A DNA stretch of 64,000 nucleotides from Streptomyces sp. NBC_01460 (GTDB taxonomy: Bacteria; Actinomycetota; Actinomycetes; Streptomycetales; Streptomycetaceae). Positions 44,645 to 53,666 of the stretch are shown piece after piece; the first letter of the stretch is position 1; each line of letters starts with the position of its first letter. The position numbers and the translations under genes are program-made. Under the pieces are notes generated by a model. The model was given only the letters and a program-made list of their open reading frames with translations, was not told the origin of the DNA and did not search any database. Location of the stretch: the NCBI RefSeq assembly GCF_036227405.1, contig NZ_CP109473.1, positions 868,001 to 932,000 on the forward strand, given 5' to 3'.

Positions 44645-45621
44645 GCCGATTCCTCCTGCATCTTCTTGCCGAAGAACTTGAAGTAGACGCCCAGGAGGGC
44701 CATGAGCACGACGGCCAGGACGAGCGCCTGCGCGGAGGCGGCACCGACGTCGAAGCGCGAGGTCAGGAAGTCGTACACGCGGACGGCCACGACGTCCGTG
44801 CCCGATCCGCCGCCGGTGAGCAGGTAGATGTCGTCGAACTTGTTGAACGTCATGATGAAGCGCAGGACGGAGAGCAGGGCGATCACGGGCATCAGCTGCG
44901 GCAGCAGGATGTGCCGGAAGCGCTGGGACAGGGTGGCGCCGTCGACCTCCGCCGCCTCCTCGAGTCCGGCGGGTACGGCCTGGAGCCGGGCCAGCATGAA
45001 GAGGAAGGCGAACGGGAAGTAGCGCCAGGTCTCGAAGGCGATGACGGTGAGCAGCGCGAGCGGGATGTCGAAGTGGACACCGAGCAGGCCGACTTCGTAG
45101 GACCGGGTGGAGAGGAAGGCGATGGGGTCGTCCCACCCGAAGAGCTTCTGGCCCCACTCGTTCACGATGCCGTACTGCGGGCTGAGCGCCACCTCCCAGA
45201 CGAAGGAGACCGCGACCACGGGGGCCACGTACGGCAGGAGCATGGCCGCGCGCAGGACACCCCGGCCGCGGAAGGGCCGGCGCAGCGCGAGGGCGGCGAT
45301 CAGCCCGAGGACGACGGAGCCCGCGGTGGCGCCGACGGTGTAGAGCAGCGTGGTGCCAAGGCTGCTCCAGAAGCCGGGTGAGCCGAAGACCTGCGAGAAG
45401 TTGTCCAGGGTCCACCGGCCGAAGAGGCCGTTCTCCTGGATGTCGACGAGCCGGGCGTTCTGGAAGGCGAGCAGGACGGTCCACAGGATCGGCAGGATCA
45501 CCACGACCAGGACCACCAGGAAGGTGGGGGTCACGAAGGCGAGGCCCGCGCGGTTCTCCCGCCTGCTGGAACTCTGCGCGGGGACGCGGCGCTGCTTCGC
45601 GCCGCTCTGGGTTGTGCTCAT
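44641..45621 (-). CDS. Sugar ABC transporter permease, MalF/UgpA-like
   Basis: A 326-residue permease with a basic N-terminus (KQRRVPAQSSSRRENRAG) and six membrane segments. The EAA loop is LEEAAEVDGATLSQRFRHILLPQLMP. It lies 33 bases after the binding-protein gene and overlaps the MalG-like gene by 4 bases, so the order binding protein - MalF - MalG is that of a CUT1 importer. Confidence 0.92.
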   Translation of the reverse strand: MSTTQSGAKQRRVPAQSSSRRENRAGLAFVTPTFLVVLVVVILPILWTVLLAFQNARLVDIQENGLFGRWTLDNFSQVFGSPGFWSSLGTTLLYTVGATAGSVVLGLIAALALRRPFRGRGVLRAAMLLPYVAPVVAVSFVWEVALSPQYGIVNEWGQKLFGWDDPIAFLSTRSYEVGLLGVHFDIPLALLTVIAFETWRYFPFAFLFMLARLQAVPAGLEEAAEVDGATLSQRFRHILLPQLMPVIALLSVLRFIMTFNKFDDIYLLTGGGSGTDVVAVRVYDFLTSRFDVGAASAQALVLAVVLMALLGVYFKFFGKKMQEESA

Positions 45622-45654
45622 GGGTCGGTTACCTCGCGAGGGAGCGGCGTGCGG

Positions 45655-47058
45655 CTACTGGAGGGACTTCTGGAGGGCGGTCACTTCGTCGTCGGCCTCC
45701 TTCGCGGCCTCGTCCGGCGAGAGCTGGCCGCTGGTCATCGCCCCGATGGCCTTGGCCACGGGGAGTTCGCCGTTCGTCGCGCCGACGAGCGCGCCCTGCC
45801 CCTGGGTGAGTCCCCAGCGCTTCATGTCGCCGACACCGGTGACGAGCCGGTCGAGGAGGGCCGAGGGGTAGGCCTTCTGCATGGACTCGCGGCGGTCGAC
45901 GCCCATGACGCTGGCGCGCCACGCCTGCTCGAAGGAGCCGGGCTTCTGCACCGTGCCGGTACGGACGGGGATCTTGCCCTCGGGGGCCATGCCGAACCAG
46001 TCGGCGTACCCCTTGCCCATCATGTAGTCGATGAACTTCCTGGAGGCGCCCGTCTCGGCGGTCCTGGTGACGGCCCATGACGTGATCTCGCCGAACTGGG
46101 CGGGTTCCTTGCCGTCGGGGCCCTTCAGGGAGGTGACGACGCCGGTGTTGCGGGCCAGGAACTTCGGGTCCTTCTTGCACTGCGGGCAGCTGGGCAGCGC
46201 GTCCGACCGCAGTCCCGCCAGCTCGTCGAGCAGGAAGGACGACCAGACCATCATCGAGGACTGTCCGGCGAAGTAGGTGGCGCGGGTGGTGTCCACGCTC
46301 TGGGTGCCGGGCGCACCGTGCTTGCGGGCCAGATCGTCGTACGCCGCGAAGGCGTTGCGGCAGGCAGGGGAGTCGAGGGCGGGCTCGCCCGTGCCGTCGA
46401 CCAGCTCGCAGCCGTTGGCCAGGGCGAGGTCCTCGAAGCTCTGCTGGGTGAAGACGTCCGAGGGGTCGGTGGCCAGGGAGATGCCGTCCCGGCCGTCCTT
46501 GTCGAGGGAGGCGGCTGCCTTCAGGGCGCTCGCGTAGTCGTCGGGGGCGTCGAGCCCCGCCTCGGCGAAGAGGTCCTTGCGGTAGACGAGGATCTGGAGC
46601 CAGGCGTCGGAGGGGACGCCGAGCCGGGTCCCCCCGTCGGCCGTGAGCGCGAGCGCGTTGCTGTTGAACGTGCCCGGGTCGAGGTCCTTGACGATGCGGT
46701 TCGCGACCTCGGTGTTGAGGAGGCCGTTGCCGTACATCTGCCAGACCTGGCCCATCGGGACCGCCCCGATCACGTCCGGGAGCTTGCCGGCCGCCGCCGC
46801 GGACATGATCAGCTGCGGCAGCTGGGCCTCGTCCACGCCGACGAGATCGACCTGGACGCCGGTCTCCTTCTCGAAGCGGCTGACGACCTTCCTGGTCGCC
46901 GCCATCCTCGGCGGCAGGTTCTCCTGCGACCACACCGTGATCCTGTTGTCGGGCCGCTCCGCACCGGAGCCGCCCGAGCAGCCGGCCAGCAGACCGGCCG
47001 CCAGGGTCGCGGCGAGCCCGAACAGGGTCGCCCTCGACCGTCGGGTCTTCATCACCAT
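45655..47058 (-). CDS. Extracellular sugar-binding lipoprotein (CUT1 family)
   Basis: A 467-residue solute-binding protein. The N-terminus MVMKTRRSR, hydrophobic stretch and lipobox LAGC (Cys about 27) indicate a lipoprotein. The mature part begins with ITVWSQENLPPRMAATRKVVSRFEKETG, typical of CUT1 binding proteins for oligosaccharides or glycosides. A second in-frame ATG two codons downstream is an alternative start. It is divergent from the MDR dehydrogenase gene across 136 bases. Four Cys (two in SCPQCKKDPK) could form disulfides. Confidence 0.9.
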   Translation of the reverse strand: MVMKTRRSRATLFGLAATLAAGLLAGCSGGSGAERPDNRITVWSQENLPPRMAATRKVVSRFEKETGVQVDLVGVDEAQLPQLIMSAAAAGKLPDVIGAVPMGQVWQMYGNGLLNTEVANRIVKDLDPGTFNSNALALTADGGTRLGVPSDAWLQILVYRKDLFAEAGLDAPDDYASALKAAASLDKDGRDGISLATDPSDVFTQQSFEDLALANGCELVDGTGEPALDSPACRNAFAAYDDLARKHGAPGTQSVDTTRATYFAGQSSMMVWSSFLLDELAGLRSDALPSCPQCKKDPKFLARNTGVVTSLKGPDGKEPAQFGEITSWAVTRTAETGASRKFIDYMMGKGYADWFGMAPEGKIPVRTGTVQKPGSFEQAWRASVMGVDRRESMQKAYPSALLDRLVTGVGDMKRWGLTQGQGALVGATNGELPVAKAIGAMTSGQLSPDEAAKEADDEVTALQKSLQ

Positions 47059-47117
47059 GCTCTGTCCTCACGCCACTTACGCACTTTCCTGATGCATCAC
47101 AGCATTACTTTTGCGTG

Positions 47118-47145
47118 TTGACAAGACATAACTCTGAGATATCTT
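47118..47145 (+). promoter_or_regulatory. Consensus-like promoter for the glycoside catabolic operon
   Basis: TTGACA (47118-47123) and TATCTT (47140-47145) are 16 bases apart, about 50 bases upstream of the GTG at 47195. The -35 lies in GTGTTG-A-CAAGAC (47115-47127), an imperfect inverted repeat that could bind the ROK regulator. The divergent binding-protein gene starts at 47058. Confidence 0.6.
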
Positions 47146-47194
47146 CGACTGAAGTCAGCGAGCAACACCCCTCCCAGCGCTACCGGAGCTCCCC

Positions 47195-48241
47195 GTGGAA
47201 CGCGTCGTCCAGTTCACCGGCCCCCGTCAGGTCGAAGTCGCCGAGCACGAGAGCGCTCCGCTCCCCGCGGGACACCTGCGGGTCCGCACCCGCTACTCCG
47301 GCATTTCGGCAGGAACCGAACTCACCGCCTACCGGGGTACGAACCCGTACCTGACGCGCACCTGGGACGCCGAGGCCCGGATCTTCCGCGACGGAGCGGC
47401 CGGGATCGAATACCCGGTGGCCGGCTGGGGCTACTCCGAGGTCGGCGAGGTCACCGAGGTCTCGCCCGAGCTCGTCGGCACGCCCGGCATGCCCGTCACG
47501 GGCGATCTGGTCTGGGGCATCTGGGGCCACCGCAGCGAGGGCATCGTCCCCGCCGAGCGCATGGTCGGGCACACCCTGCCCGCCGGTCTCGAACCCCTCG
47601 CCGGAGCCTTCGCCCGCGTCGGCGCCATCGCGTACAACGCGATCCTCGCCGCCGACATCCACCTCGGCGAGGACGTGGCCGTCTTCGGCCAGGGCGTCAT
47701 CGGGCTGCTCACCACCCGCCTCGCCCAGCTCAACGGCGCGCGGGTCACCGCGGTCGACGCGCTCGACGGCCGCCTCGCGACCGCCCGTGAGTACGGCGCG
47801 CGGCACACCCTCAACGCGCGGACCGACGACGTCGCCGAACGGATCCGCGCCGCCACGGGCGGGGCGGGTGCCGACGTCGCCATCGAGATCAGTGGGGTGT
47901 ACCCCGCCCTGCACGAGGCCGTCCGATCCGTCACCGTCGGCGGCCGTGTCGTGGCGTCCGGCTTCTACCAGGGCGACGGCGCCGGGCTGCGGCTCGGCGA
48001 CGAGTTCCACCACAACCGGATCCAGCTGATCTGCTCCCAGATCGGCGGGGTGCCCCCGCAGCTGGCCGGACGCTGGACCGTCGAGCGGCTCCAGCAGACC
48101 TTCCTCTCACTGGTCGCCGAAGGCCAGGTCGATGTGAAGTCGCTGGTCAGCCATGTCGTGCCGGTGGCGGAGTCCGCCGACGCGTATGTGCTGCTCGACG
48201 AGACGCCGGCCGACGCCCTCCAGGTCGTCCTGGAGTTCTGA
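47195..48241 (+). CDS. MDR-family (zinc-type) dehydrogenase lacking the catalytic-zinc cysteine
   Basis: A 348-residue medium-chain dehydrogenase/reductase. The GroES-like N-terminal domain has RVRTRYSGISAGTELTAYRG where zinc alcohol dehydrogenases carry a catalytic Cys, so it is probably zinc-independent at that site. The Rossmann domain has VAVFGQGVIGLLTTRLAQLNGARVTAVDAL. GTG start with CGGAG upstream. First gene of the plus-strand operon, divergent from the sugar importer. Likely oxidises or reduces a sugar or polyol; the substrate is not known. Confidence 0.87.
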   Translation: MERVVQFTGPRQVEVAEHESAPLPAGHLRVRTRYSGISAGTELTAYRGTNPYLTRTWDAEARIFRDGAAGIEYPVAGWGYSEVGEVTEVSPELVGTPGMPVTGDLVWGIWGHRSEGIVPAERMVGHTLPAGLEPLAGAFARVGAIAYNAILAADIHLGEDVAVFGQGVIGLLTTRLAQLNGARVTAVDALDGRLATAREYGARHTLNARTDDVAERIRAATGGAGADVAIEISGVYPALHEAVRSVTVGGRVVASGFYQGDGAGLRLGDEFHHNRIQLICSQIGGVPPQLAGRWTVERLQQTFLSLVAEGQVDVKSLVSHVVPVAESADAYVLLDETPADALQVVLEF

Positions 48242-48347
48242 GTCCGTCGGCCCTGAGCCCGTCGGCCCGGGCGACCGGGCAGCCCCTCCACCCCACCCGT
48301 ACCGCCAGAACACCCGAGCGCCCTCCGAAGGCGCTGAAAGGCATCCC

Positions 48348-49148
48348 ATGCTGAAAACCGCCTGCCAGGAACAGCTCCTCCCCGGTGACACGCTCCAGGA
48401 GAAATGGACCTTCGCCCAGGAGGCCGGCTACGACGCCGTGGAGCTGCGGTCCAAGGGCGACTTCCACTTCCGCGACCGTCTGCCCGAGCTGAAGCAGGCC
48501 CTCGCCGACGGCGTCGTCATGCCGACCGTCTGCGTCGACATGCTGCACTTCTTCGCCGCGTTCGACGACGGGCTGCGCCGTGACGCGCTGGAGCAGATGA
48601 AGTCGCAGCTGACCGTCGCGGCCGAGATCGGCGCGCTGGGTGTGCAGACCCCCGCGTCGTACGGGATGTTCTCGCGCAGGCTCCCTCCCTTCGAGCCGCC
48701 GCGCACCGAGGAGCAGGACCGCGAGGTGCTGCTGTCCGGCCTCTCCGAGCTGGGCGAGCACGCGCGCGCCGAGGGCGTCACCCTGTATCTGGAGCCGCTC
48801 AACCGCTACGAGGACCACATGGTCAACCGGCTGGAGCAGGCCGTCGACCTCATCCGCACGGTCGGCCTGGACTCCGTCCGCATCGGCATCGACAGCTACC
48901 ACATGAACATCGAGGAGTCCGACCCCTCGGCCTCGATCCTCGCGGCGGCCCCGTACATCGGCCACGCCCAGGTCAGCGACTCCAACCGCTTCCAGCCAGG
49001 AGCCGGCCACCTCGACTGGCCGGCCTGGATCGGCGCCCTGCACAGCATCGGCTACGACGGCTACCTCGCCGCCGAGTGCCGGCTGACCGGCGACCCCGTC
49101 GCGGCCGTACGCTCCGTCCCCGCGTTCCTGCGGAGGTCCGGCGCGTGA
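48348..49148 (+). CDS. Sugar phosphate isomerase/epimerase-like TIM-barrel protein
   Basis: A 266-residue xylose-isomerase-like TIM barrel. Candidate metal ligands are Glu in LYLEPLNRYEDH, Asp-x-x-His in IGIDSYHMNIEE, His in IGHAQVSDSNR and Glu in YLAAECRL. GAAAGG precedes the ATG. Its stop overlaps the next gene (GTGA). Members isomerise or epimerise sugars, and some perform beta-elimination of 3-keto-glycosides. With Gfo/Idh and MDR oxidoreductases in the same locus, that oxidation-assisted chemistry is a reasonable hypothesis. Confidence 0.85.
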   Translation: MLKTACQEQLLPGDTLQEKWTFAQEAGYDAVELRSKGDFHFRDRLPELKQALADGVVMPTVCVDMLHFFAAFDDGLRRDALEQMKSQLTVAAEIGALGVQTPASYGMFSRRLPPFEPPRTEEQDREVLLSGLSELGEHARAEGVTLYLEPLNRYEDHMVNRLEQAVDLIRTVGLDSVRIGIDSYHMNIEESDPSASILAAAPYIGHAQVSDSNRFQPGAGHLDWPAWIGALHSIGYDGYLAAECRLTGDPVAAVRSVPAFLRRSGA

Positions 49149-50536
49149 CGTCGCTGCTCGAGACCCCCGTGCCCACCGCCGCCGATCACCTGACCCTTCG
49201 GCGCGGTGCGGCACGGGTACTCCTCACCAACTGGACGGGCTCCTCCACCGTCCCGTCCCGCGGGCTGTATCCGCACCAGTGGAGCTGGGACTCGGCCTTC
49301 ATCGCGATCGGCCTGCGCCACCTGTCGGTGCGCAGGGCCCAGCGCGAGCTGGAGAGCCTGCTGGGCGCCCAGTGGGCCGACGGACGCGTCCCGCACATCG
49401 TGTTCAGCCCCGCGGTGCCCCTGGACGCGTACTTCCCCAGCCCCGACTTCTGGCGCTCCTCCACGGCAGGCGCCCCCGCGGGCGCCCCGGCCGGGACCGA
49501 GACCTCCGGCATCGTGCAGCCCCCCGTGCACGCGCTGGCCGCGTGGCTCGTCCACGAGGCCGACCCGGAGGCCTCGCGCAGCCGCGGCTTCCTGCCCCGT
49601 GTGTACGACCGGCTCGTGGCCTGGCACGACTACCTCACGGGCGCCCGCGACCTCGGCGGCGGCGGCCTGGCCGCCATGGTGCATCCGTGGGAGCCCGGCA
49701 TGGACAACAGCCCGTGCTGGGACGGCCCGTTGCGGCGCGTCGAGCCGGCCGCCCCGGGCTCGTACCGGCGCGCCGACCTCGACCACGGGCAGGCCTCGGA
49801 GCGCCCCACCGACCTGGACTACGGCCGCTATGTGCGGCTCGCCTCCGACTACCGGGACAGCGGCTACGCGGACGTGCGGGGGACGCACGCCTTCGCGGTC
49901 GAGGACCCCTGTGTCAACGCGCTGCTGATCGTCTCGGAGCACGCGCTCGCCCGGATCGCCGCCGGGACGGGGGCGGACCCCGCCCCGCACGAGGCGCGGG
50001 CCGAGCGGCTCACGGCGGCGCTGGTGGAGCGGCTCTGGTCGCCCGCCGACGGCATGTTCCTCTGCCGCGACGTGGTCGGTGACGAGCTGATCCCCGAGCG
50101 CAGTGTCGCCGGGCTCGTCCCGCTCATCGTCCCCGGGCTCCCCCGGCACATCGCCGACGCCCTGCTCGACACGGCGTCGGGCCCGGGCTTCCGCCTGGGC
50201 GACGTGCCGATGGCGCCGTCGTACGACTTCGCCGGGCACGCCTTCGACCCCTCCCGCTACTGGCGCGGTCCCGCCTGGTTCAACACCAACTGGCTGCTGG
50301 AGCGCGGGCTTCGCCTGTACGGGCGCCCCCGCACGGCGGACGCGCTGCGCACGGCCATGCTCGACGCCGCCGGGGCCAGCGCCTTCGCCGAGTACGTGGA
50401 CCCGGTCACGGCCGAGGCCCGCGGCACCCGTGCCTTCGGCTGGACGGCGGCCCTCACCCTCGATCTGCTCGCCGCGGCCGGGTCGGCCTCCGGCGACGGC
50501 GGCCCGAGCACCCCTTCGATCGGAGTACGCACGTGA
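49145..50536 (+). CDS. MGH1/GH63-like alpha-glycoside hydrolase
   Basis: A 463-residue (alpha/alpha)6-barrel hydrolase. PSRGLYPHQWSWDSAFIAIG near residues 38-57 and WRGPAWFNTNWLLERGL near 380-396 are typical of GH63-type glucosidases and of mannosylglycerate or glucosylglycerate hydrolases. The Asp in HQWSWDS is a candidate catalytic acid, and HPWEPGMDNSPCWD is a conserved substrate-binding segment. GTG start overlaps the isomerase stop, and its own stop overlaps the next start. No signal peptide, so it hydrolyses an imported glycoside in the cytoplasm. Confidence 0.85.
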   Translation: MTSLLETPVPTAADHLTLRRGAARVLLTNWTGSSTVPSRGLYPHQWSWDSAFIAIGLRHLSVRRAQRELESLLGAQWADGRVPHIVFSPAVPLDAYFPSPDFWRSSTAGAPAGAPAGTETSGIVQPPVHALAAWLVHEADPEASRSRGFLPRVYDRLVAWHDYLTGARDLGGGGLAAMVHPWEPGMDNSPCWDGPLRRVEPAAPGSYRRADLDHGQASERPTDLDYGRYVRLASDYRDSGYADVRGTHAFAVEDPCVNALLIVSEHALARIAAGTGADPAPHEARAERLTAALVERLWSPADGMFLCRDVVGDELIPERSVAGLVPLIVPGLPRHIADALLDTASGPGFRLGDVPMAPSYDFAGHAFDPSRYWRGPAWFNTNWLLERGLRLYGRPRTADALRTAMLDAAGASAFAEYVDPVTAEARGTRAFGWTAALTLDLLAAAGSASGDGGPSTPSIGVRT

Positions 50537-52485
50537 ACGGCGCAGCGGACACCACCCTGGTCCGTGCGGGCACCTTCGCCGTCCTGGGCCCCGACGGCGG
50601 TGTCGGTGGCCGGCGCGGCACCTCCCCCGACGGGCTGTTCCACCGCGACGCGCGCCACCTGAGCCGGTGGACGCTGACCGTCGACGGTGCGGCACCGGAC
50701 GTGCTGGTGCCGTCGGGCGGCGAGGCCTCCGCGCTGTGCGTGCTCACGCCGCCGGGCACCCGGGACGAACCGGCCGCGTACACCGTTTTTCGTGAACAGG
50801 CCGTGGACTGCGGCGTCCTGACGGAGTGTCTGCGGTTGGTGAACAACCGCCCCGTGCCTGTCACCGCCGTGCTGTCGCTGACCGCGGACGCCGACTTCGC
50901 CGACCAGTTCGAGCTGCGCTCCGACAAGCGCCGGTACGAGAAGGACGGCGCCCGGCACTCGGCGGCCGTCCACCCGGACGGAGTCACCTTCACCTACGAG
51001 CGCGGCGACTGGCTGTCCCGGACGGCGGTGTGCGCCTCCCCGGCTCCGGCCGCCGTCCGCCCCGTAGGCGAACGGGACACGGCGCACCGGCTGGACTGGC
51101 ACCTGGAGCTGCCCGCCCACGGCGCGGCCGAACTCCTGCTCTCCGTCACGGCGTACGCGCACGGAGCACCCGCGCCGGCCCTCGTCGGCTCGCCGGCCGA
51201 GGCGGTAGCGGAGCAGGCGGCCGACACGTCCGCCTTCACCGGGGCGCCGCTGCCCATGCCGCCCGGCGCTCCGGGCGGTCTGGCCGCGGCGTGCGCGCGC
51301 GGGCTGAGCGACCTGGCCGCCCTGCGGGTTCCCGCGACCGGCCCGGACGGCGAGCGCCTGCGGGTGCCGGCGGCCGGAATCCCGTGGTTCCTCACGCTGT
51401 TCGGCCGGGACTCCCTCTTCACCTCGCTGTTCGCGCTGCCCTACCGGCCCGAGCTGGCGGAGGGGACCCTGCTGGCCCTCGCGGCGACCCAGGGCACCGT
51501 CCACGACGCCGGCCGCGGGGAGCAGCCGGGGCGCATCGTCCACGAGATCCGCCACGGCGAGCTGGCCCACTTCCGCCAGGTGCCGTACGGCCGTTACTAC
51601 GGCTCGGTGGACGCCACCCCGCTCTTCCTGGTGCTGCTGGACAGCTACACGGAGGCCACCGGCGACCGCACGCTCGTCGCCCGCCTGGAGCGTGAGGCGC
51701 GGGCCGCCGTGAGCTGGATGTTCCGCGACGGCGGCCTGGACGACAGCGGCTATCTGGTCTACACGCCCGACCCGCAGGGCCTGGTGAACCAGAACTGGAA
51801 GGACTCCGAGGGCGCGATCTGCTTCCTGGACGGCACCCAGGCCGAGGGCCCGATCGCGGTCGCCGAGGCACAGGGGTACGCCTACGACGCGCTGGTGCGC
51901 ACCGCGCGCACGGCCCGCTCGGTGTGGGACGACCCCGCGTACGCCGACCGTCTGGAGAAGGCCGCCGCCGAATTGCGGGAGCGGTTCCTGCGGGACTTCT
52001 GGATGACCGGCCCCGACTTCCCCGCGCTCGCGCTGGACGGCCGGGGCCGGCAGGTCGACTCGCTGGCCTCCGACGCCGGGCACCTGCTGTGGTCGGGCAT
52101 CCTGGACGGCCGGCACGCCGAGCGCGTGGGGCGGCGTCTGCTGGAACCCGACTTCTTCTCCGGCTGGGCCGTCCGCACCCTGGCGTCCGGCCAGCCCGCG
52201 TACCACCCGCTCTCGTACCACCGGGGCACGTCCTGGCCGCACGACAACGCGGTCGTCCTGCTCGGTCTGGCCCGGTGCGGGCTCGACGACGAGGCGCGCA
52301 CGGTCGCCCTCGGTCTGCTGGAGGCGTCGGCACACCACGGGCACCGTCTGCCCGAGGTCATGGCGGGCTACTCCCGCGCCCAGCACCCCCGCCCGGTGCC
52401 GTATCCCCACTCATGCTCACCGCAGGCGTGGGCGGCCGCCACTCCCCTTGCCGTCCTCACGGCGCTGCGGGGGATGACGGACTAG
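50533..52485 (+). CDS. Glycogen-debranching-enzyme-like (amylo-alpha-1,6-glucosidase family) hydrolase
   Basis: A 650-residue cytoplasmic protein. N-terminal ~240 residues are a beta-rich debranching N-domain (GGRRGTSPDGLFHRDARHLSRWTL). The C-terminal (alpha/alpha)6 part includes IPWFLTLFGRDSLFTSLF, RIVHEIRHGELAHFRQVPYGRYYGSVDATPLFLVLL and LVNQNWKDSEGAI. GTG start in a 4-bp overlap with the previous gene. Such proteins are often named debranching enzymes but many act on small glycosides. Paired with the GH63-like enzyme it probably degrades an imported oligosaccharide or glycoside rather than glycogen. Confidence 0.85.
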   Translation: MNGAADTTLVRAGTFAVLGPDGGVGGRRGTSPDGLFHRDARHLSRWTLTVDGAAPDVLVPSGGEASALCVLTPPGTRDEPAAYTVFREQAVDCGVLTECLRLVNNRPVPVTAVLSLTADADFADQFELRSDKRRYEKDGARHSAAVHPDGVTFTYERGDWLSRTAVCASPAPAAVRPVGERDTAHRLDWHLELPAHGAAELLLSVTAYAHGAPAPALVGSPAEAVAEQAADTSAFTGAPLPMPPGAPGGLAAACARGLSDLAALRVPATGPDGERLRVPAAGIPWFLTLFGRDSLFTSLFALPYRPELAEGTLLALAATQGTVHDAGRGEQPGRIVHEIRHGELAHFRQVPYGRYYGSVDATPLFLVLLDSYTEATGDRTLVARLEREARAAVSWMFRDGGLDDSGYLVYTPDPQGLVNQNWKDSEGAICFLDGTQAEGPIAVAEAQGYAYDALVRTARTARSVWDDPAYADRLEKAAAELRERFLRDFWMTGPDFPALALDGRGRQVDSLASDAGHLLWSGILDGRHAERVGRRLLEPDFFSGWAVRTLASGQPAYHPLSYHRGTSWPHDNAVVLLGLARCGLDDEARTVALGLLEASAHHGHRLPEVMAGYSRAQHPRPVPYPHSCSPQAWAAATPLAVLTALRGMTD

Positions 52486-52503
52486 CCGGGCCGCCACGGG
52501 AGA

Positions 52504-52555
52504 GGCCCGGACACCGCGCCGGCCGGCCCCGGACGCCGGTGCGGTGTCCGGGGCC
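52504..52555 (+). terminator. Large inverted repeat after the glycoside operon
   Basis: GGCCCGGACACCGC pairs with GCGGTGTCCGGG-GCC (one extra G) around a GC-rich internal stem. It begins 18 bases after the debranching-enzyme stop. Confidence 0.75.
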
Positions 52556-52576
52556 ACGGGTTCCTAAGGTGCAGGC

Positions 52577-52669
52577 ATGCGCAGAACCACACATCCCTCC
52601 CCCGCGCGGCCGGAGCACCTCCGCCGCGACCGCCTCCCCGCGTCCGCCCCGCACGAGGAGGCGGCATGA
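52577..52669 (+). CDS. Possible 30-residue leader ORF coupled to the LysR gene
   Basis: ATG at 52577 opens a frame of 30 codons (begins MRRTTHPSPARPEH, ends PHEEAA) whose TGA overlaps the LysR ATG (ATGA). TAAGGT lies 7 bases before the ATG, a spacing that suits a -10 element and a leaderless transcript. Third positions are mostly G/C. The peptide is Arg/His/Pro-rich. It may exist to couple translation into the regulator. No homologue is known to me. Confidence 0.4.
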   Translation: MRRTTHPSPARPEHLRRDRLPASAPHEEAA

Positions 52670-53577
52670 CCCTCAATCAACTGCGGGCCTTCGTCGAGGC
52701 GGAGCGCCTCGGGTCCTTCACCGCCGCCGCGCAGGCCATGGACATCGCCCAGGCGTCCGCCTCCGAGCTGGTCCGCCGCCTGGAGGCGGAGCTCGACGCG
52801 GAGCTGTTCCTCCGCGGCAGCCGCACCCTGAGCCTGACGGCGGCGGGGCAGGAGCTCCTCCCCTACGCCCAGGAGGCGCTGGAGGCGGCGGACAGCGGGA
52901 TGCGGGCCGTGCACTCCCTCGGGTCCCTGGGCGGGGGCACGGCCACCTTCGGGGTGCTGCGCAACGCCGACTACTACCTGCTCGCCAATCTCGTGCAGAT
53001 GTTCCACGCCCGGTACCCGTCCGTCCGCGTGAGGCTGGTGGGGCAGAACTCGGCCGAGACCGCCACGGCCGTCGCGGCGGGCCAGATCGAGGCGGGCCTG
53101 GTCATCCTGCCCGTCGACGAGGACGGACTCGCGGTCACCCCGCTCATGCGCGACGAGGTGTACTACGTCAGCGCGAGCGCCGAGCGCACCCGGACCCCGG
53201 TCACCATCGAGGCCTTCTCGCGGGCCCCTCTCGTGCTCTACGACGCCCACTACGGGTGGAAGGACCCGACCAGGAGGCAGATCGCGGCACGCGCCCAGCT
53301 CGCCGGGGTGGGCGTCGATCCGCTGATCGAGCTCGAACACGTGGAGGCGGCGCTGAAGCTGGCCGCGGCCGGCATCGGCGACACGATCGCCAGCCGGGCG
53401 GTGATCGCCAGCCCTTCCTTCCCCGCAGGACTGCGCACCGTTCCCTTCGCCGAGCCGCTGTACGACACCATCGCACTGGTCAGACGGCGTGGCCACCCCC
53501 TCTCGCGCGCCACCAGGGAACTCGCCCGCCTCGCCGAGGACACCCTCCGCGAGATCGGCAACGGCCTGCCGCTCTGA
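52666..53577 (+). CDS. LysR-family transcriptional regulator
   Basis: A 303-residue regulator. Winged HTH at residues 1-60 (LNQLRAFVEAERLGSFTAAAQAMDIAQASASELVRRLEAEL) and a periplasmic-binding-like effector domain (about 90-295). GAGGAGG precedes the ATG. It reads into a HisD-paralogue gene 89 bases downstream, and the inverted repeat in that gap is a candidate site. It likely activates the dehydrogenase and permease genes in response to their substrate. Confidence 0.92.
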   Translation: MTLNQLRAFVEAERLGSFTAAAQAMDIAQASASELVRRLEAELDAELFLRGSRTLSLTAAGQELLPYAQEALEAADSGMRAVHSLGSLGGGTATFGVLRNADYYLLANLVQMFHARYPSVRVRLVGQNSAETATAVAAGQIEAGLVILPVDEDGLAVTPLMRDEVYYVSASAERTRTPVTIEAFSRAPLVLYDAHYGWKDPTRRQIAARAQLAGVGVDPLIELEHVEAALKLAAAGIGDTIASRAVIASPSFPAGLRTVPFAEPLYDTIALVRRRGHPLSRATRELARLAEDTLREIGNGLPL

Positions 53578-53590
53578 CCCGTCCCGCGAA

Positions 53591-53609
53591 CCACAGGGAA
53601 ACCCTGTGG
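53591..53609. promoter_or_regulatory. Inverted repeat CCACAGGG-AAA-CCCTGTGG
   Basis: Perfect 8-base arms with a 3-base spacer lie 14 bases after the LysR stop and 58 bases before the HisD-paralogue start. A further half-site CCTGTGG occurs at 53635-53641. The position fits a LysR operator; a terminator for the LysR gene is the alternative. Confidence 0.55.
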
Positions 53610-53666
53610 GAGACGCAGGCAAGGCCCCTCTGGTCCTGTGGCAGCGTCGCGTCTACCGTCCCAGGC

